A stretch of 11,514 nt of DNA, taken from contig JAJYAH010000151.1 of assembly GCA_021779635.1 (NCBI GenBank), positions 1 to 11,514 on the forward strand, read 5' to 3'. The DNA is from Pseudomonadota bacterium. GTDB lineage: Bacteria; Pseudomonadota; Alphaproteobacteria; Rhizobiales; Xanthobacteraceae. The notes beneath the pieces were generated by a model, which was not told the origin of the DNA, did not search any database, and saw only the letters and a list, made by a program, of their open reading frames with translations. Made by a program: the position numbers and the translations under genes. Positions 1-8,000 of this stretch are shown in pieces (the stretch's first letter is position 1; every line of letters starts with the position of its first letter).

Positions 1-883
1 CATAGTCGTTCGGCGCCTCGAACACGACATAGACGCCCCAGCGCAGATCGCGGAATACCGGGCGGCCGTCGCGCTCCAGCGACGACACCACTTCCACCAT
101 GCCGGATTTCTCCAGCACACCGCCGGCCTCGCGCGGCCGCATCACATGCGGCAAGTCGTCGACACCACAGGGCGGAAACAACAATCCACCCGCGGGCACG
201 TCGAGCCCGGTGGCGTTGGCAATCGCCGCCATTTCGATCGCGGATTTGGTACCGTCCAGAAACGAGTTGAACATCTGCGGATTCATGCCGCCCGATTGCG
301 CCTCATCGGCCGTCAGCCCGTAATGGCTCCAGACCCCGGCCGGCGTCACGTCGTGATAAGCAGGCAGGTATTTGGTGCCCTTGCCGGCGGCGACCACGTG
401 GAATCCGGTCGCCCGCGCCCAGTCCACCATCTCGGCGGTCAATGCTGGTTGATCCCCATAGGCCAGCGAATAGACCACACCGGCCGCGCGCGCTTCCTCG
501 GCGAGCAACGGCCCGGCCAGCACGTCGGCTTCGACATTGACCATGACAATATGCTTGCCGGCCTTGATCGCCCCGCGCGCATGACGAATGCCGACCGCGG
601 GATTGCCAGTGGCCTCCACGATCACCTCGATATTGCCGGCCGTGGCCTTGGCGCCATCGGAGGTGAATGTGGTCGCCGCGATCCGGGCATCGTCCCACCC
701 GACGGTACGGCAGGCCTCGCGCGCACGCTCCGGATCAAGATCGACGATCACCGGCACCTCGAGCCCCGGGGTGTGCGGCACCTGCGACAGAAACATCGAG
801 CCGAATTTGCCGGCGCCGATCAAGGCGACGCGGACGGGCTTTCCAGCCGCAAGGCGGGCGTTGAGCAGATGATGAAGGTTCAT
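1..883 (-). CDS. COG4091-type NAD(P)-dependent oxidoreductase (homoserine dehydrogenase-like), 3' end cut by window
   Basis: My own translation of the minus strand from the ATG at 883-881 is open for 294 codons to the window edge, so the C-terminus is missing. The N-terminal half is a Rossmann NAD(P)-binding fold, with VALIGAGKFG at residues 19-28, an acidic end of the second strand (IVDLDPERA, 46-54) and VEATGNP at 89-95. Next come a segment typical of the family (AYGDQPALTAEMVDWA, 141-156) and a GKGTKYLP motif at 167-174. This matches the predicted homoserine dehydrogenases of COG4091, usually about 430-440 residues with a C-terminal SAF domain; that domain would lie outside the window. It probably oxidises or reduces a hydroxy-acid or sugar-acid-like substrate in the cytoplasm, but the substrate cannot be read from sequence. 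A weak Shine-Dalgarno (AGGAT, about 10 bases upstream) supports the start. It follows the pfpI-like gene after 56 bases, probably in the same transcript. Confidence 0.85.
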   Translation of the reverse strand, partial: MNLHHLLNARLAAGKPVRVALIGAGKFGSMFLSQVPHTPGLEVPVIVDLDPERAREACRTVGWDDARIAATTFTSDGAKATAGNIEVIVEATGNPAVGIRHARGAIKAGKHIVMVNVEADVLAGPLLAEEARAAGVVYSLAYGDQPALTAEMVDWARATGFHVVAAGKGTKYLPAYHDVTPAGVWSHYGLTADEAQSGGMNPQMFNSFLDGTKSAIEMAAIANATGLDVPAGGLLFPPCGVDDLPHVMRPREAGGVLEKSGMVEVVSSLERDGRPVFRDLRWGVYVVFEAPNDY

Positions 884-939
884 GGCAACGTTGATCCTAT
901 CGAATGTTGATGGCGTGACGTGAAACGTGTCCCCGACAT

Positions 940-1797
940 CTAGCTTTGCAGCGTGCCGGCGAAGGTCTTCGCAAACGTGTGAGCGTCGCCCGGCCATCGC
1001 GCCGAAACGTAATTGCGATCCCGGACCACGAAGGCCGGCGTCGGGTTGTCGATGGAATCGCGCTCCATCCCCGAGGTCTTCCGGCGATAGTCCGGATCTG
1101 TCCTGGGGACGTCGCGGAAATCTTCTGCGCGCGCGAGCGAGCGCGTCACTTCCTGCTGCACCGACATGAATCCCTTCGGTTGTCCGTCCTGCTCCAGATA
1201 CGTTCGATAATAATTCGGATCCCAGAATCGCGTGATGCGCGCGACCGACCACGCGCTGTTTTCGAGCGCCCAGGTCAAGGCAGTAGTCTGGTAGCCATGG
1301 AGAACCGAGCGGCCGGTTCGTTTCGACTGGCTGCGCGCCGCCAGCAGCACGCCGTGACAGATCGCCGCCACCGGCTTGTTGGCATCGAAGAAGCCGGCGA
1401 CATGGCGTTGCAGGATTTCGCTCTCGAGGTAATCGCGCATGCCGCGCGCACGATGTCCGCCGGGCAGCAGCAGCGCATCGAACGTCGCCGGATCGACGGC
1501 GTCCCAACGCTGCGGCGCAAGGTAGTTCGGATCGGCGATCATCTCGGCGTAGGCCGTCAGCGCATCGCGATTGGCCCGCAACAGCAGTCCGATCAGCGGC
1601 CAATTCCGTAACAGCGGAATCGCGCCCCACAGATCGAGGCCCTGCCCCGTCAGCATCATGTCGTCGGCGATCGCGGGCCGCCCGTCGGGCGTGGCAAATC
1701 CGATCGTATGTCCGGCGCGGCTAAGCACCCGCCAGCTCACGGCAGCTTCGCTGGGATCGAAATCCCGCGCCGGCAGCAGGAAAAGGATGCGCGCCAC
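940..1797 (-). CDS. DJ-1/PfpI family protein, type 1 glutamine amidotransferase-like
   Basis: The product has 285 residues. It has the class I glutamine-amidotransferase-like fold of the DJ-1/PfpI superfamily: a first strand ARILFLLPARDFDPSE (2-17), then ALLLPGGH (108-115), then the nucleophile elbow AAICHG (144-149) with Cys147 followed by His148. Members act as chaperones, proteases or glyoxalase/deglycase-like enzymes on reactive carbonyl adducts; which activity applies here is not visible. The protein is longer than typical PfpI proteins (about 180-230 residues). The extra length lies between residues 45 and 105 and in a C-terminal part ending NYVSARWPGDAHTFA, which is seen in a longer subgroup of the family. 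The start is a GTG (1797-1795), chosen because it places the first beta strand at the N-terminus; no strong ribosome-binding site is visible. It begins 10 bases after the qor-like stop, so translation is probably coupled. A cytoplasmic stress role alongside the quinone reductase is inferred. Confidence 0.85.
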   Translation of the reverse strand: MARILFLLPARDFDPSEAAVSWRVLSRAGHTIGFATPDGRPAIADDMMLTGQGLDLWGAIPLLRNWPLIGLLLRANRDALTAYAEMIADPNYLAPQRWDAVDPATFDALLLPGGHRARGMRDYLESEILQRHVAGFFDANKPVAAICHGVLLAARSQSKRTGRSVLHGYQTTALTWALENSAWSVARITRFWDPNYYRTYLEQDGQPKGFMSVQQEVTRSLARAEDFRDVPRTDPDYRRKTSGMERDSIDNPTPAFVVRDRNYVSARWPGDAHTFAKTFAGTLQS

Positions 1798-1807
1798 GAT
1801 CCGCGTC

Positions 1808-2782
1808 TCAGACCAGCAGAACCGTCGATCCCGTGGTCTTGCGCGCCGCGAGATCGGCGTGGGCTCGGGCCGCGTCCTTTAACGGATAGGTCTGGTTGAC
1901 CTCGATTTTCACGGCGCCTGATTGCACGACCTCGAACAACTCCTTGGCCATCGCAACAAGGTTTTCACGCTTGGCGCCATAGGTAAAGAGAGTCGGCCGG
2001 GTGACGTAGAGCGAGCCCTTTTGGGCGAGAAGGCCGAGGTTAAGCGGCTCGACACTGCCGGAGGACTGCCCGAACAGCGCCAGGAGTCCCAGCGGCGCCA
2101 GGCAATCCAGCGATTTCAGGAACGTATCCTTGCCGACGGAATCGTAAACCACCGGAACCTTGTTGCCCCCGGTGATCTCGTCGACCCGCTTTACGAAATC
2201 CTCGCGCGTGTAGACGATGGTGTGGGCGCAGCCATGGGCCTTGGCAAGCTTGGCCTTCTCATCGCTGCCGACGGTGCCGATCACGGTGACGCCGAGATGC
2301 TTGGCCCACTGGCTGAGGATCAGGCCGACGCCGCCCGCCGCGGCATGGAGCAGAATGGTCTCGCCGGACTTGACCCGATAGGTCTGGCGGATGAGATATT
2401 GCACCGTCAGGCCCTTCAGCATCATCGCTGCGGCAGTCTTGTCATCGATATTGTCGGGCAGTTTAATCAGGCGGTCGGCGGGAATCAGCCGCTCCTCGGC
2501 ATAGGCGCCAACCGGCGCGCTTCCATATGCGACGCGGTCCCCAGGTTTCAAATCGGTGACTCCGGGCCCGATCTCCTCGACAACACCAGCCGCTTCGCTG
2601 CCGAGCCCACTCGGCAATGCGACAGGATAAAGTCCCGAGCGGTTGTAGATGTCGACAAAGTTCAGTCCCACCGCCGTATGCCGGATGCGCGCTTCGCCCG
2701 GACCGGGCTTGCCCAGCTTGATTTCCTCCCAGACCAGAACTTCAGGTCCACCGGGTTTATGAAAGCGGATGGCGTGCGTCAT
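1808..2782 (-). CDS. qor: NADPH:quinone oxidoreductase (zeta-crystallin-like, zinc-free MDR family)
   Basis: The product has 324 residues, the usual length for QorA. It is a medium-chain dehydrogenase/reductase: a GroES-like N-terminal domain (about 1-120) with HTAVGLNFVDIYNRSGLYP (35-53), LGSEAAGVVEEIG (60-72) and PGDRVAYG (80-87), then a Rossmann domain with the nucleotide loop HAAAGGVG (146-153). The cysteine cluster of zinc-binding alcohol dehydrogenases is absent, as expected for quinone reductases. The family reduces quinones with NADPH in the cytoplasm, limiting redox cycling; related members also act on enals. The ATG at 2782-2780 has a good ribosome-binding site (GAGGAA at 2795-2790, 7 bases upstream). 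That site overlaps the end of the upstream degraded ORF, whose TAA stop lies 4 bases before the start. It leads the minus-strand group with the PfpI-like and COG4091-like genes. The family is clear; the substrate is inferred. Confidence 0.92.
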   Translation of the reverse strand: MTHAIRFHKPGGPEVLVWEEIKLGKPGPGEARIRHTAVGLNFVDIYNRSGLYPVALPSGLGSEAAGVVEEIGPGVTDLKPGDRVAYGSAPVGAYAEERLIPADRLIKLPDNIDDKTAAAMMLKGLTVQYLIRQTYRVKSGETILLHAAAGGVGLILSQWAKHLGVTVIGTVGSDEKAKLAKAHGCAHTIVYTREDFVKRVDEITGGNKVPVVYDSVGKDTFLKSLDCLAPLGLLALFGQSSGSVEPLNLGLLAQKGSLYVTRPTLFTYGAKRENLVAMAKELFEVVQSGAVKIEVNQTYPLKDAARAHADLAARKTTGSTVLLV

Positions 2783-2786
2783 GGAA

Positions 2787-3184
2787 TTATTCCTCGCGTG
2801 AGATGACGAAAGGCAAAAAAGCGCCCCAACGGGGCAGGTCCGCGGCAGCAGCTATGACAGCAATATGCGCCGAACCGGCGGCGAGGAACAGCCTGTCTTT
2901 TCGTTCCTGGCCGAGATGCATGAGTTCGCGGTCGAGAAGCGTGAGATTGGCGCTGAATTGTTCGATCTCTTTGCTTCTGGTATCGAAGCTTGTCTTGGTA
3001 CTGGCGATCAGCAATCCAAGCACGAGAGCCGCCAGAATCGCGACCGCATTCATCGTAGTCTGCACGGTCTTGTGCGTTGGCGTCGGTTTACTGATCTTCA
3101 GGTAATATCTTGCGCAGCAGAAGGCCGGCCACCCCTGCCCAAAAAATGCAACAAAAAGGCGATCAGGCCGATACCGCTAAACAT
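2787..3184 (-). pseudogene. Degraded DUF4239 (bestrophin-like) membrane protein gene, N-terminal remnant with two frameshifts
   Basis: Reading right to left, three frames give consecutive pieces of one protein: a start MFSGIGLIAFLLHF from the ATG at 3184, then WAGVAGLLLRKILPED (about 3144-3096), then SKPTPTHKTVQTTMNAVAI onward. The third piece holds the family-typical hydrophobic segment AALVLGLLIASTKTSFDTR and a following helix (FSANLTLLDRELMHLGQE). Each shift is by one extra base: the first at the A6 run at 3141-3146 (T6 on this strand), the second near 3089-3097. The last part before the TAA at 2789-2787 does not look like the family, and DUF4239 proteins usually run to about 250 residues, so the rest is lost. 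Family identity is from memory of similar Bradyrhizobium proteins. The longest intact piece (GTG at 3065 to 2787, 92 residues) might still be translated, but I read it as a remnant. Two sequencing errors are the alternative, although they would not explain the missing C-terminus. Confidence 0.65.
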
Positions 3185-3281
3185 CTGCTTCCCATCGGAA
3201 GGGTCGCCGCGGCCGATAAAGCGAAGTCGGCTGCCAAGTGCCGCCTCTCGATCGATGGAACATGAGCTCAGTCCGCACCCA

Positions 3282-3295
3282 GCCTGATGTCAGGC
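3282..3295. repeat. Perfect 14-base palindrome
   Basis: GCCTGATGTCAGGC has two 6-base arms around a central TG. The 2-base centre is too short for a normal RNA hairpin loop and no T-run follows, so a terminator is unlikely. It could be a protein-binding site about 100 bases upstream of the first start of the DUF4239 remnant on the minus strand, or chance. Confidence 0.3.
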
Positions 3296-3331
3296 GGCGA
3301 CTGGCGTGAGGGCGCGCCGAATCTGGCGGTA

Positions 3332-3348
3332 ATTGTGAGGGTTACAAT
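3332..3348. promoter_or_regulatory. Operator-like inverted repeat
   Basis: ATTGTGAGGGTTACAAT has 7-base arms around a 3-base centre, with six of seven positions pairing (ATTGTgA and TtACAAT). The size and symmetry fit a dimeric helix-turn-helix regulator. The left arm resembles a LacI/GalR-type half-site only superficially. The site lies between the two divergent units, about 430 bases before the efflux operon, so its target is uncertain. Confidence 0.3.
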
Positions 3349-3509
3349 CCGGCTAAAGCTGGCTCAAAACATGGCCGCACCACATACCCCAGAGCACGCA
3401 AAATCCATCCCGAGATCGTCGAAAACTGTGCTTTTTGGGTATCGCTCGCCCACGAATCTGAGCGAACAAAATGTGGATTGGCTAGCGGCGTTGGTCGGGC
3501 GGGAATACG

Positions 3510-3596
3510 ATGCTGCCCATTGCGATCGTCAATGTCGCGGCGCTTTTTATCTTTCCGATTGTTAATGCGACAACGTTCTTGGGACCGTTCAAATAG
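3510..3596 (+). CDS. Possible 28-residue hydrophobic peptide
   Basis: An ATG at 3510 opens a 28-codon frame ending at TAG 3594-3596. The peptide starts MLPIAIVNVAALFIFPIVNA and ends with a single Lys, so it would be one short membrane helix. A G-rich stretch (GGGCGGGAA, 3498-3506) lies just upstream and could act as a weak ribosome-binding site. Nothing identifies the family, and a short hydrophobic frame can arise by chance or be a scrap of a decayed membrane gene. Confidence 0.15.
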   Translation: MLPIAIVNVAALFIFPIVNATTFLGPFK

Positions 3597-3676
3597 AGCG
3601 GCCTGAGACGCCCAAAGCAACTGAAAGATACGAGTTAGTGCCTATGCCCTTGCCAAGCTTCGCCACCCCGCGGCGG

Positions 3677-3706
3677 TTGCGGAATATTGCTCAAAACGCC
3701 TACAAT
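3677..3706 (+). promoter_or_regulatory. Candidate sigma-70-type promoter for the mdtABC-like operon
   Basis: TTGCGG (3677-3682) and TACAAT (3701-3706) are separated by 18 bases and resemble the -35 and -10 boxes of housekeeping promoters. The -10 box ends about 70 bases before the leader ORF and 98 bases before the mdtA GTG, leaving a plausible 5' untranslated region. This is a visual match only. Confidence 0.4.
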
Positions 3707-3760
3707 GGTCGGCCCGTCACGGTCGGTTTGAAGGGTTTCGCACCCCGGATAGGTCGCGCA

Positions 3761-3768
3761 GAGAGAGG
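3761..3768 (+). promoter_or_regulatory. Ribosome-binding site of the leader ORF
   Basis: GAGAGAGG lies 7 bases before the ATG at 3776 and is the best Shine-Dalgarno sequence near the start of the efflux operon. The annotated GTG at 3805 has no comparable site. Ribosomes therefore probably load here and reach the adaptor gene through the overlapping GTGA. Confidence 0.5.
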
Positions 3769-3775
3769 CCTTCAG

Positions 3776-3808
3776 ATGAACGAGAGCTTTCCGGTGGCAC
3801 GTTCGTGA
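3776..3808 (+). CDS. Ten-residue leader ORF ([10 protein letters not shown]) overlapping the mdtA start
   Basis: The ATG at 3776 has a well-spaced ribosome-binding site and reads ten codons to a TGA at 3806-3808. That stop overlaps the GTG start of the adaptor gene (3805-3807) as GTGA. This arrangement fits translational coupling, in which the leader brings ribosomes to a start that lacks its own strong site. No run of one amino acid is present, so classical attenuation is not suggested. The alternative is that the adaptor originally started at 3776 and a one-base change moved it out of frame, since the peptide would otherwise extend the hydrophilic N-terminus of MdtA without harm. Confidence 0.4.
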   Translation: MNESFPVARS

Positions 3809-5091
3809 ATCAACCTATCAAATCCCTGAAAGAGGCTCCTTTTGTCGATGCTCCGCCGACCACCGAGCGTCGGCCGCGCCGACGCCTGGTATGGATGCTC
3901 GTTCTGGCGTTGCTGGTTGCCGCCGGCGCCGTCTGGTGGACCAGGCAAGGGAGCGCGCCGCAGCCAGGAGGGACCGGTCGCAGCGGCGCGCCGATGTCGA
4001 TCGTGCCCGAGACTGTCGGCAGGGGTGACGTCGGGATCAATATCAACGCCCTCGGCACAGTGACGTCGCTGGCCACCGTGACCATCAAGAGCCAGATCAG
4101 CGGCTACTTGATGAAGATCGATTTCAAGGAAGGCGATGACGTCAAGAAGGGCGATCTACTCGCGGAGATCGACCCGCGCCCGTATGAAGCGACACTTGCC
4201 CAGGCGAACGGAAATCTGCTGCGGGACCAGGCCCTGCTGAAGGGCGCGCAGGTCGACCTGACCCGCTATCAGGGTCTCGCTGCGCAGAATGCAGTGCCGC
4301 GTCAAACGCTCGACACACAAGTGGCTCTGGTTGCGCAGTATCAAGGCACGGTGGAAGCCGACCGTGCAGCGGTCAAATCCGCCGAGGTCAACCTGCAATA
4401 TTGCCATATCCTGTCGCCGCTGGACGGTCGCGTCGGACTGCGTCAGGTGGACCAGGGCAACTACGTGACACCCGGCGACGCCAACGGTCTCGTTGTTATC
4501 ACGCAGTTACAGCCGATCAGCGTCCTGTTCCCGGTGCCTGAGGACAACCTGCAGGCCATTGCGAAACGCATCCAGGCTGGAGCCGTCTTGCCGGCGAACG
4601 CTTATGATCGGAGCGACAGCACCAAAATCGCCGACGGCACGCTGCTGGCCTCCGACAGCCAGATTGATCCCACCACGGGAACGATCAAGCTGCGGGCGCA
4701 GTACGCGAACGAAAACAAACTTCTGTTCCCAAATCAATTCGTGAACGTCCGGCTGCTGCTCGACACCCACAAGAACGTGACGACGATGCCGACGGCGGGC
4801 GTTCAGCGCGGAGTGCCGGGCACGTTCGTCTACCTCGTCAATGCCGACAACACCGTCTCTGTGCGCAAGGTTGTGCTGGGCGTGACAGACGGCGACCGCG
4901 TGGAGGTCACTTCGGGGCTGGTGCCAGGAGACCGCGTGGTGATCGACGGAGCCGACAAGTTGCGCGACGGCGCGAAGATCAACGTGCGGGCGGAAGCCCC
5001 CACCGGCGCGCCGCCAGCCGGTACGCCGCCAGCGGATCCGGAGAAATCGGGCGGCAAGAAACGGCGTTCGGATAGCGGACAAAAACAATGA
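3805..5091 (+). CDS. mdtA: RND efflux pump periplasmic adaptor, MdtA-like (HlyD/AcrA family)
   Basis: The product has 428 residues, close to E. coli MdtA (415). A basic stretch (ERRPRRR, 21-27) precedes one membrane segment (about 28-46) that anchors it to the inner membrane; there is no lipobox cysteine, so it is not a lipoprotein. The two halves of the lipoyl domain are at about 91-130 ([20 protein letters not shown]) and 202-222 ([20 protein letters not shown]). They flank an alpha-hairpin at about 130-198 that would dock with an outer-membrane channel. A beta-barrel follows (about 230-320), then the membrane-proximal domain (325-393), ending in [20 protein letters not shown]. The last 30 residues are Pro/Ala-rich, then Lys/Arg-rich, and probably disordered. 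The GTG start is taken because the next in-frame Met (31) lies inside the membrane segment. Its role is to couple the two permeases to the outer-membrane channel. Its stop overlaps the next start as ATGA. Confidence 0.93.
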   Translation: MNQPIKSLKEAPFVDAPPTTERRPRRRLVWMLVLALLVAAGAVWWTRQGSAPQPGGTGRSGAPMSIVPETVGRGDVGININALGTVTSLATVTIKSQISGYLMKIDFKEGDDVKKGDLLAEIDPRPYEATLAQANGNLLRDQALLKGAQVDLTRYQGLAAQNAVPRQTLDTQVALVAQYQGTVEADRAAVKSAEVNLQYCHILSPLDGRVGLRQVDQGNYVTPGDANGLVVITQLQPISVLFPVPEDNLQAIAKRIQAGAVLPANAYDRSDSTKIADGTLLASDSQIDPTTGTIKLRAQYANENKLLFPNQFVNVRLLLDTHKNVTTMPTAGVQRGVPGTFVYLVNADNTVSVRKVVLGVTDGDRVEVTSGLVPGDRVVIDGADKLRDGAKINVRAEAPTGAPPAGTPPADPEKSGGKKRRSDSGQKQ

Positions 5092-8000
5092 ATCCGTCGC
5101 AGCCGTTCATTCTGCGGCCCGTGGCGACCACCCTGCTGATGATCGCCATCGTGCTGTCCGGCATGCTCGCGTTCAGATTCCTGCCGGTCGCCGCCTTGCC
5201 TGAAGTGGATTATCCGACCATCCAGGTGCAGACCTTTTATCCCGGCGCCAGTCCGGACGTCATGACGTCCTCGGTCACCGCACCGCTCGAAGTGCAGTTC
5301 GGCCAGATGCCGAATCTCAACCAGATGAGCTCGGTGAGTTCAGCTGGCGCGTCGGTCATAACGCTGCAGTTCGGGCTTGCGATTTCACTCGATGTCGCCG
5401 AGCAGGAAGTGCAGGCCGCCATCAACGCCGCCGGCAACCTGCTGCCCTCCGATCTACCCGCGCCGCCGATTTACGCCAAGGTAAATCCGGCCGACGCGCC
5501 GATCCTGACGCTGGGGCTGACGTCGAAGACGATGCCGCTGACGCAGGTGGAAGATTTCGTGGATACGCGGCTGGCGCAGAAGATCTCCCAGCTTCCGGGC
5601 GTCGGACTTGTCAGCATCAGCGGCGGCCAGCGGCCTGCGGTCCGCATTCGCGCCGATATCCGCAAACTCGCCGCCTACGGATTGAACATCGACGATCTGC
5701 GCACCACGCTCGGCAATGCGAATATCAACACGCCGAAGGGCAATTTCGACGGGCCGATGCGCGCCTACACCATCAACGCCAACGACCAGATCAGGAATGC
5801 AAGCGACTACAGCCCCCTGATCGTCGCCTACAAGAACGGCTCGCCGGTCCGGCTCAGCGATGTCGGCGAAGTCATCGATGGGGCCCAGAACGACAAGCTC
5901 GGCGCCTGGATGAACGAGACACCGGCCATTATCCTGAATATCCAGCGGCAACCCGGCGCCAACGTCATTGCCGTGGTCGAGGGGATCAAGGCGCTGCTGC
6001 CGCAATTGCAGGCTTCGCTGCCCGCCGCGATCGACGTCAACATTCTGACCGACCGGACCGTGACCATCCGCGCTTCGGTGGAGGATGTGGAATTCGAACT
6101 GACGCTCGCCGTCATCCTGGTGGTGCTCGTGATCTTCGTGTTCCTGCGCAACGCACGGGCAACCCTGATCCCGAGCCTCTCGGTCCCGCTGTCGCTGGTC
6201 GGCACCCTTGGGGCGATGTACCTGTTCGGCTTCAGTCTCAACAATCTTTCGCTGATGGCGCTGACCATCGCCACCGGTTTCGTGGTCGATGATGCGATCG
6301 TCGTGATCGAGAATATCTCCCGCTACATCGAAGAGGGCGAGTCGCCGTTGCAGGCAGCCCTTCGTGGCTCCGAACAGATCGGATTCACCATTATCTCGCT
6401 GACGGTGTCGCTGATCGCGGTGCTGATTCCGCTGCTGTTCATGGGAGACGTGGTCGGCCGGCTGTTCAGGGAATTCGCGATCACGCTGTCGGTCACCATC
6501 CTGATCTCCGCTGTCGTGTCGTTGACCCTGGTGCCGATGGCCTGCGCCAAGCTGCTCAAGGCCGAAGCGGAGTCCCACGAGAACGCGTTCCAGCGCTACA
6601 GCCGCGAGGGCTTCGACTGGATCATCGAGGTCTATGGCAAGGCGCTCAATTGGGTGCTCGACCGTCAGACCTTCGTTCTGCTCATTGCGTTGGGTACCTT
6701 CGCGCTGACCGCCGTGCTTTACATCGTCATTCCGAAGGGTTTTTTCCCGCTTCAGGACACCGGCGTCATTCAGGCGATATCCGACGCGCCCCAATCGGTG
6801 TCCTACGCCGCGATGGCCGAGCGTCAACAACAGCTCGCCAGCCTCATTCTCAAGGATCCTGACGTCGACAGTCTTTCCTCATTCATCGGCGTGGACGGGA
6901 CCAATACCACACTCAACAGCGGTCGAATTCTGATCAACCTCAAGCCGCGTGACCATCGCAAATCCGACATCGGCACGGTGATGCGGCGCATCAAGAACAG
7001 CACCGCGTCGCTGGCGGGTATCTCGCTCTATATGCAGCCGGTTCAGGACCTGACGATCGAGGGTACCGTCAGCCGGACGCAGTACCAGTTCATCCTGCAG
7101 GATGCCGATCCGGTACAGCTGAACGAATGGACGCCCAAACTCGTCGACAAGTTGAATCAGCTGCCGGAGCTTGCCGATGTGACCAGCGACATCTTGGCCC
7201 AGGGGCTGTCGGTCTTCGTCGAGATCGACCGCGACCAGGCCGCCCGTTTCGGGATTACGCCGGCGACGATCGACAATGCACTGTACGACTCGTACGGCCA
7301 GCGCATCGTCTCAACCATCTTCACCAACTCCAACCAGTATCGCGTCATCCTCGAAGCTGATCCCAGCCTGCAGGCCTCGCTGCAATCCCTGTCCGATATC
7401 TATCTGCCCTCCTCGGTGGGCACTACGCCGGTGCCGCTGACCGTGATGGCCAAGATGCGGCAGGAAACCGCGCCGTTGCAGGTTTCGCATCTCGGGCAAT
7501 TCCCCGCAGCCACCGTATCCTTCAATCTGGCGCCGGGAGCATCGCTCGGCGGCGCGGTGACGGCGATCAAGAAGGCGCAAGCCGAGCTGGATATGCCCGC
7601 CAGCGTGATCACCAGCTTTCAGGGCGCAGCACTGGCGTTTCAATCATCGCTCTCCAATCAGCTTTTCCTGATCCTCGCCGCGATCATCACCGTCTATATC
7701 GTGCTCGGTGTCCTCTACGAGAGCTTCATCCATCCGCTCACCATCCTGTCGACGCTGCCTTCCGCGGGAATTGGCGCGCTGCTGGCGCTGATGGTGGCCG
7801 GCGATGATCTCACCATCGTCGCCATCATCGGCATCATCCTTCTGATCGGTATCGTGAAGAAAAACGCGATCATGATGATCGACTTTGCCCTCGACGCCGA
7901 ACGCAATGAGGGCAAGCCGCCGCGGGAAGCAATCTACCAGGCCTGCCTGTTGCGATTCAGGCCCATCCTCATGACAACCATGGCGGCGGTTCTCGGCGCA

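Larger units (their letters stand above)
3185..3775. other. Divergent intergenic region without a convincing gene
   Basis: About 590 bases separate the minus-strand oxidoreductase cluster from the plus-strand efflux operon. Open frames on both strands here (for example plus 3287-3565 and minus 3620-3342) are near mirror images of each other and show no domain, no membrane pattern and no good ribosome-binding site. The base composition seems more AT-rich than the flanking genes, as expected for regulatory DNA or decayed sequence. Within it are inverted repeats at 3282-3295 and 3332-3348, a possible tiny hydrophobic peptide at 3510-3596 and a candidate promoter at 3677-3706. No regulator gene is encoded, so control of the pump must come from elsewhere. 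Confidence 0.6.

Noticed and set aside
146..910. Plus-strand open frame of 254 codons at the left edge
   Set aside because: The minus strand here encodes a clear Rossmann oxidoreductase open to the window edge; the plus frame is its shadow.
1922..2806. Plus-strand open frame of 294 codons across qor
   Set aside because: It lies opposite the recognised quinone reductase and has no recognisable motif.
3089..3146. Programmed frameshifting in the DUF4239 remnant
   Set aside because: Two separate shifts would be needed, no downstream structure is evident, and the C-terminal half is missing anyway, so decay is simpler.
3332..3348. Resemblance of the inverted repeat to the E. coli lac operator
   Set aside because: Only the left arm is similar, the spacing differs and no LacI-type gene is present, so I kept it only as a generic operator-like repeat.
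3287..3620. Two overlapping 92-codon frames, one per strand, in the intergenic region
   Set aside because: They are largely opposite each other, lack domains, membrane segments and good ribosome-binding sites, and their codon pattern is unlike the real genes nearby.
5454..6830. Long minus-strand open frame of 458 codons inside mdtB
   Set aside because: It is opposite the clearly coding MdtB-like gene, and its product is rich in His, Arg, Asp and Gln with no domain pattern, the usual antisense shadow of a GC-rich gene.
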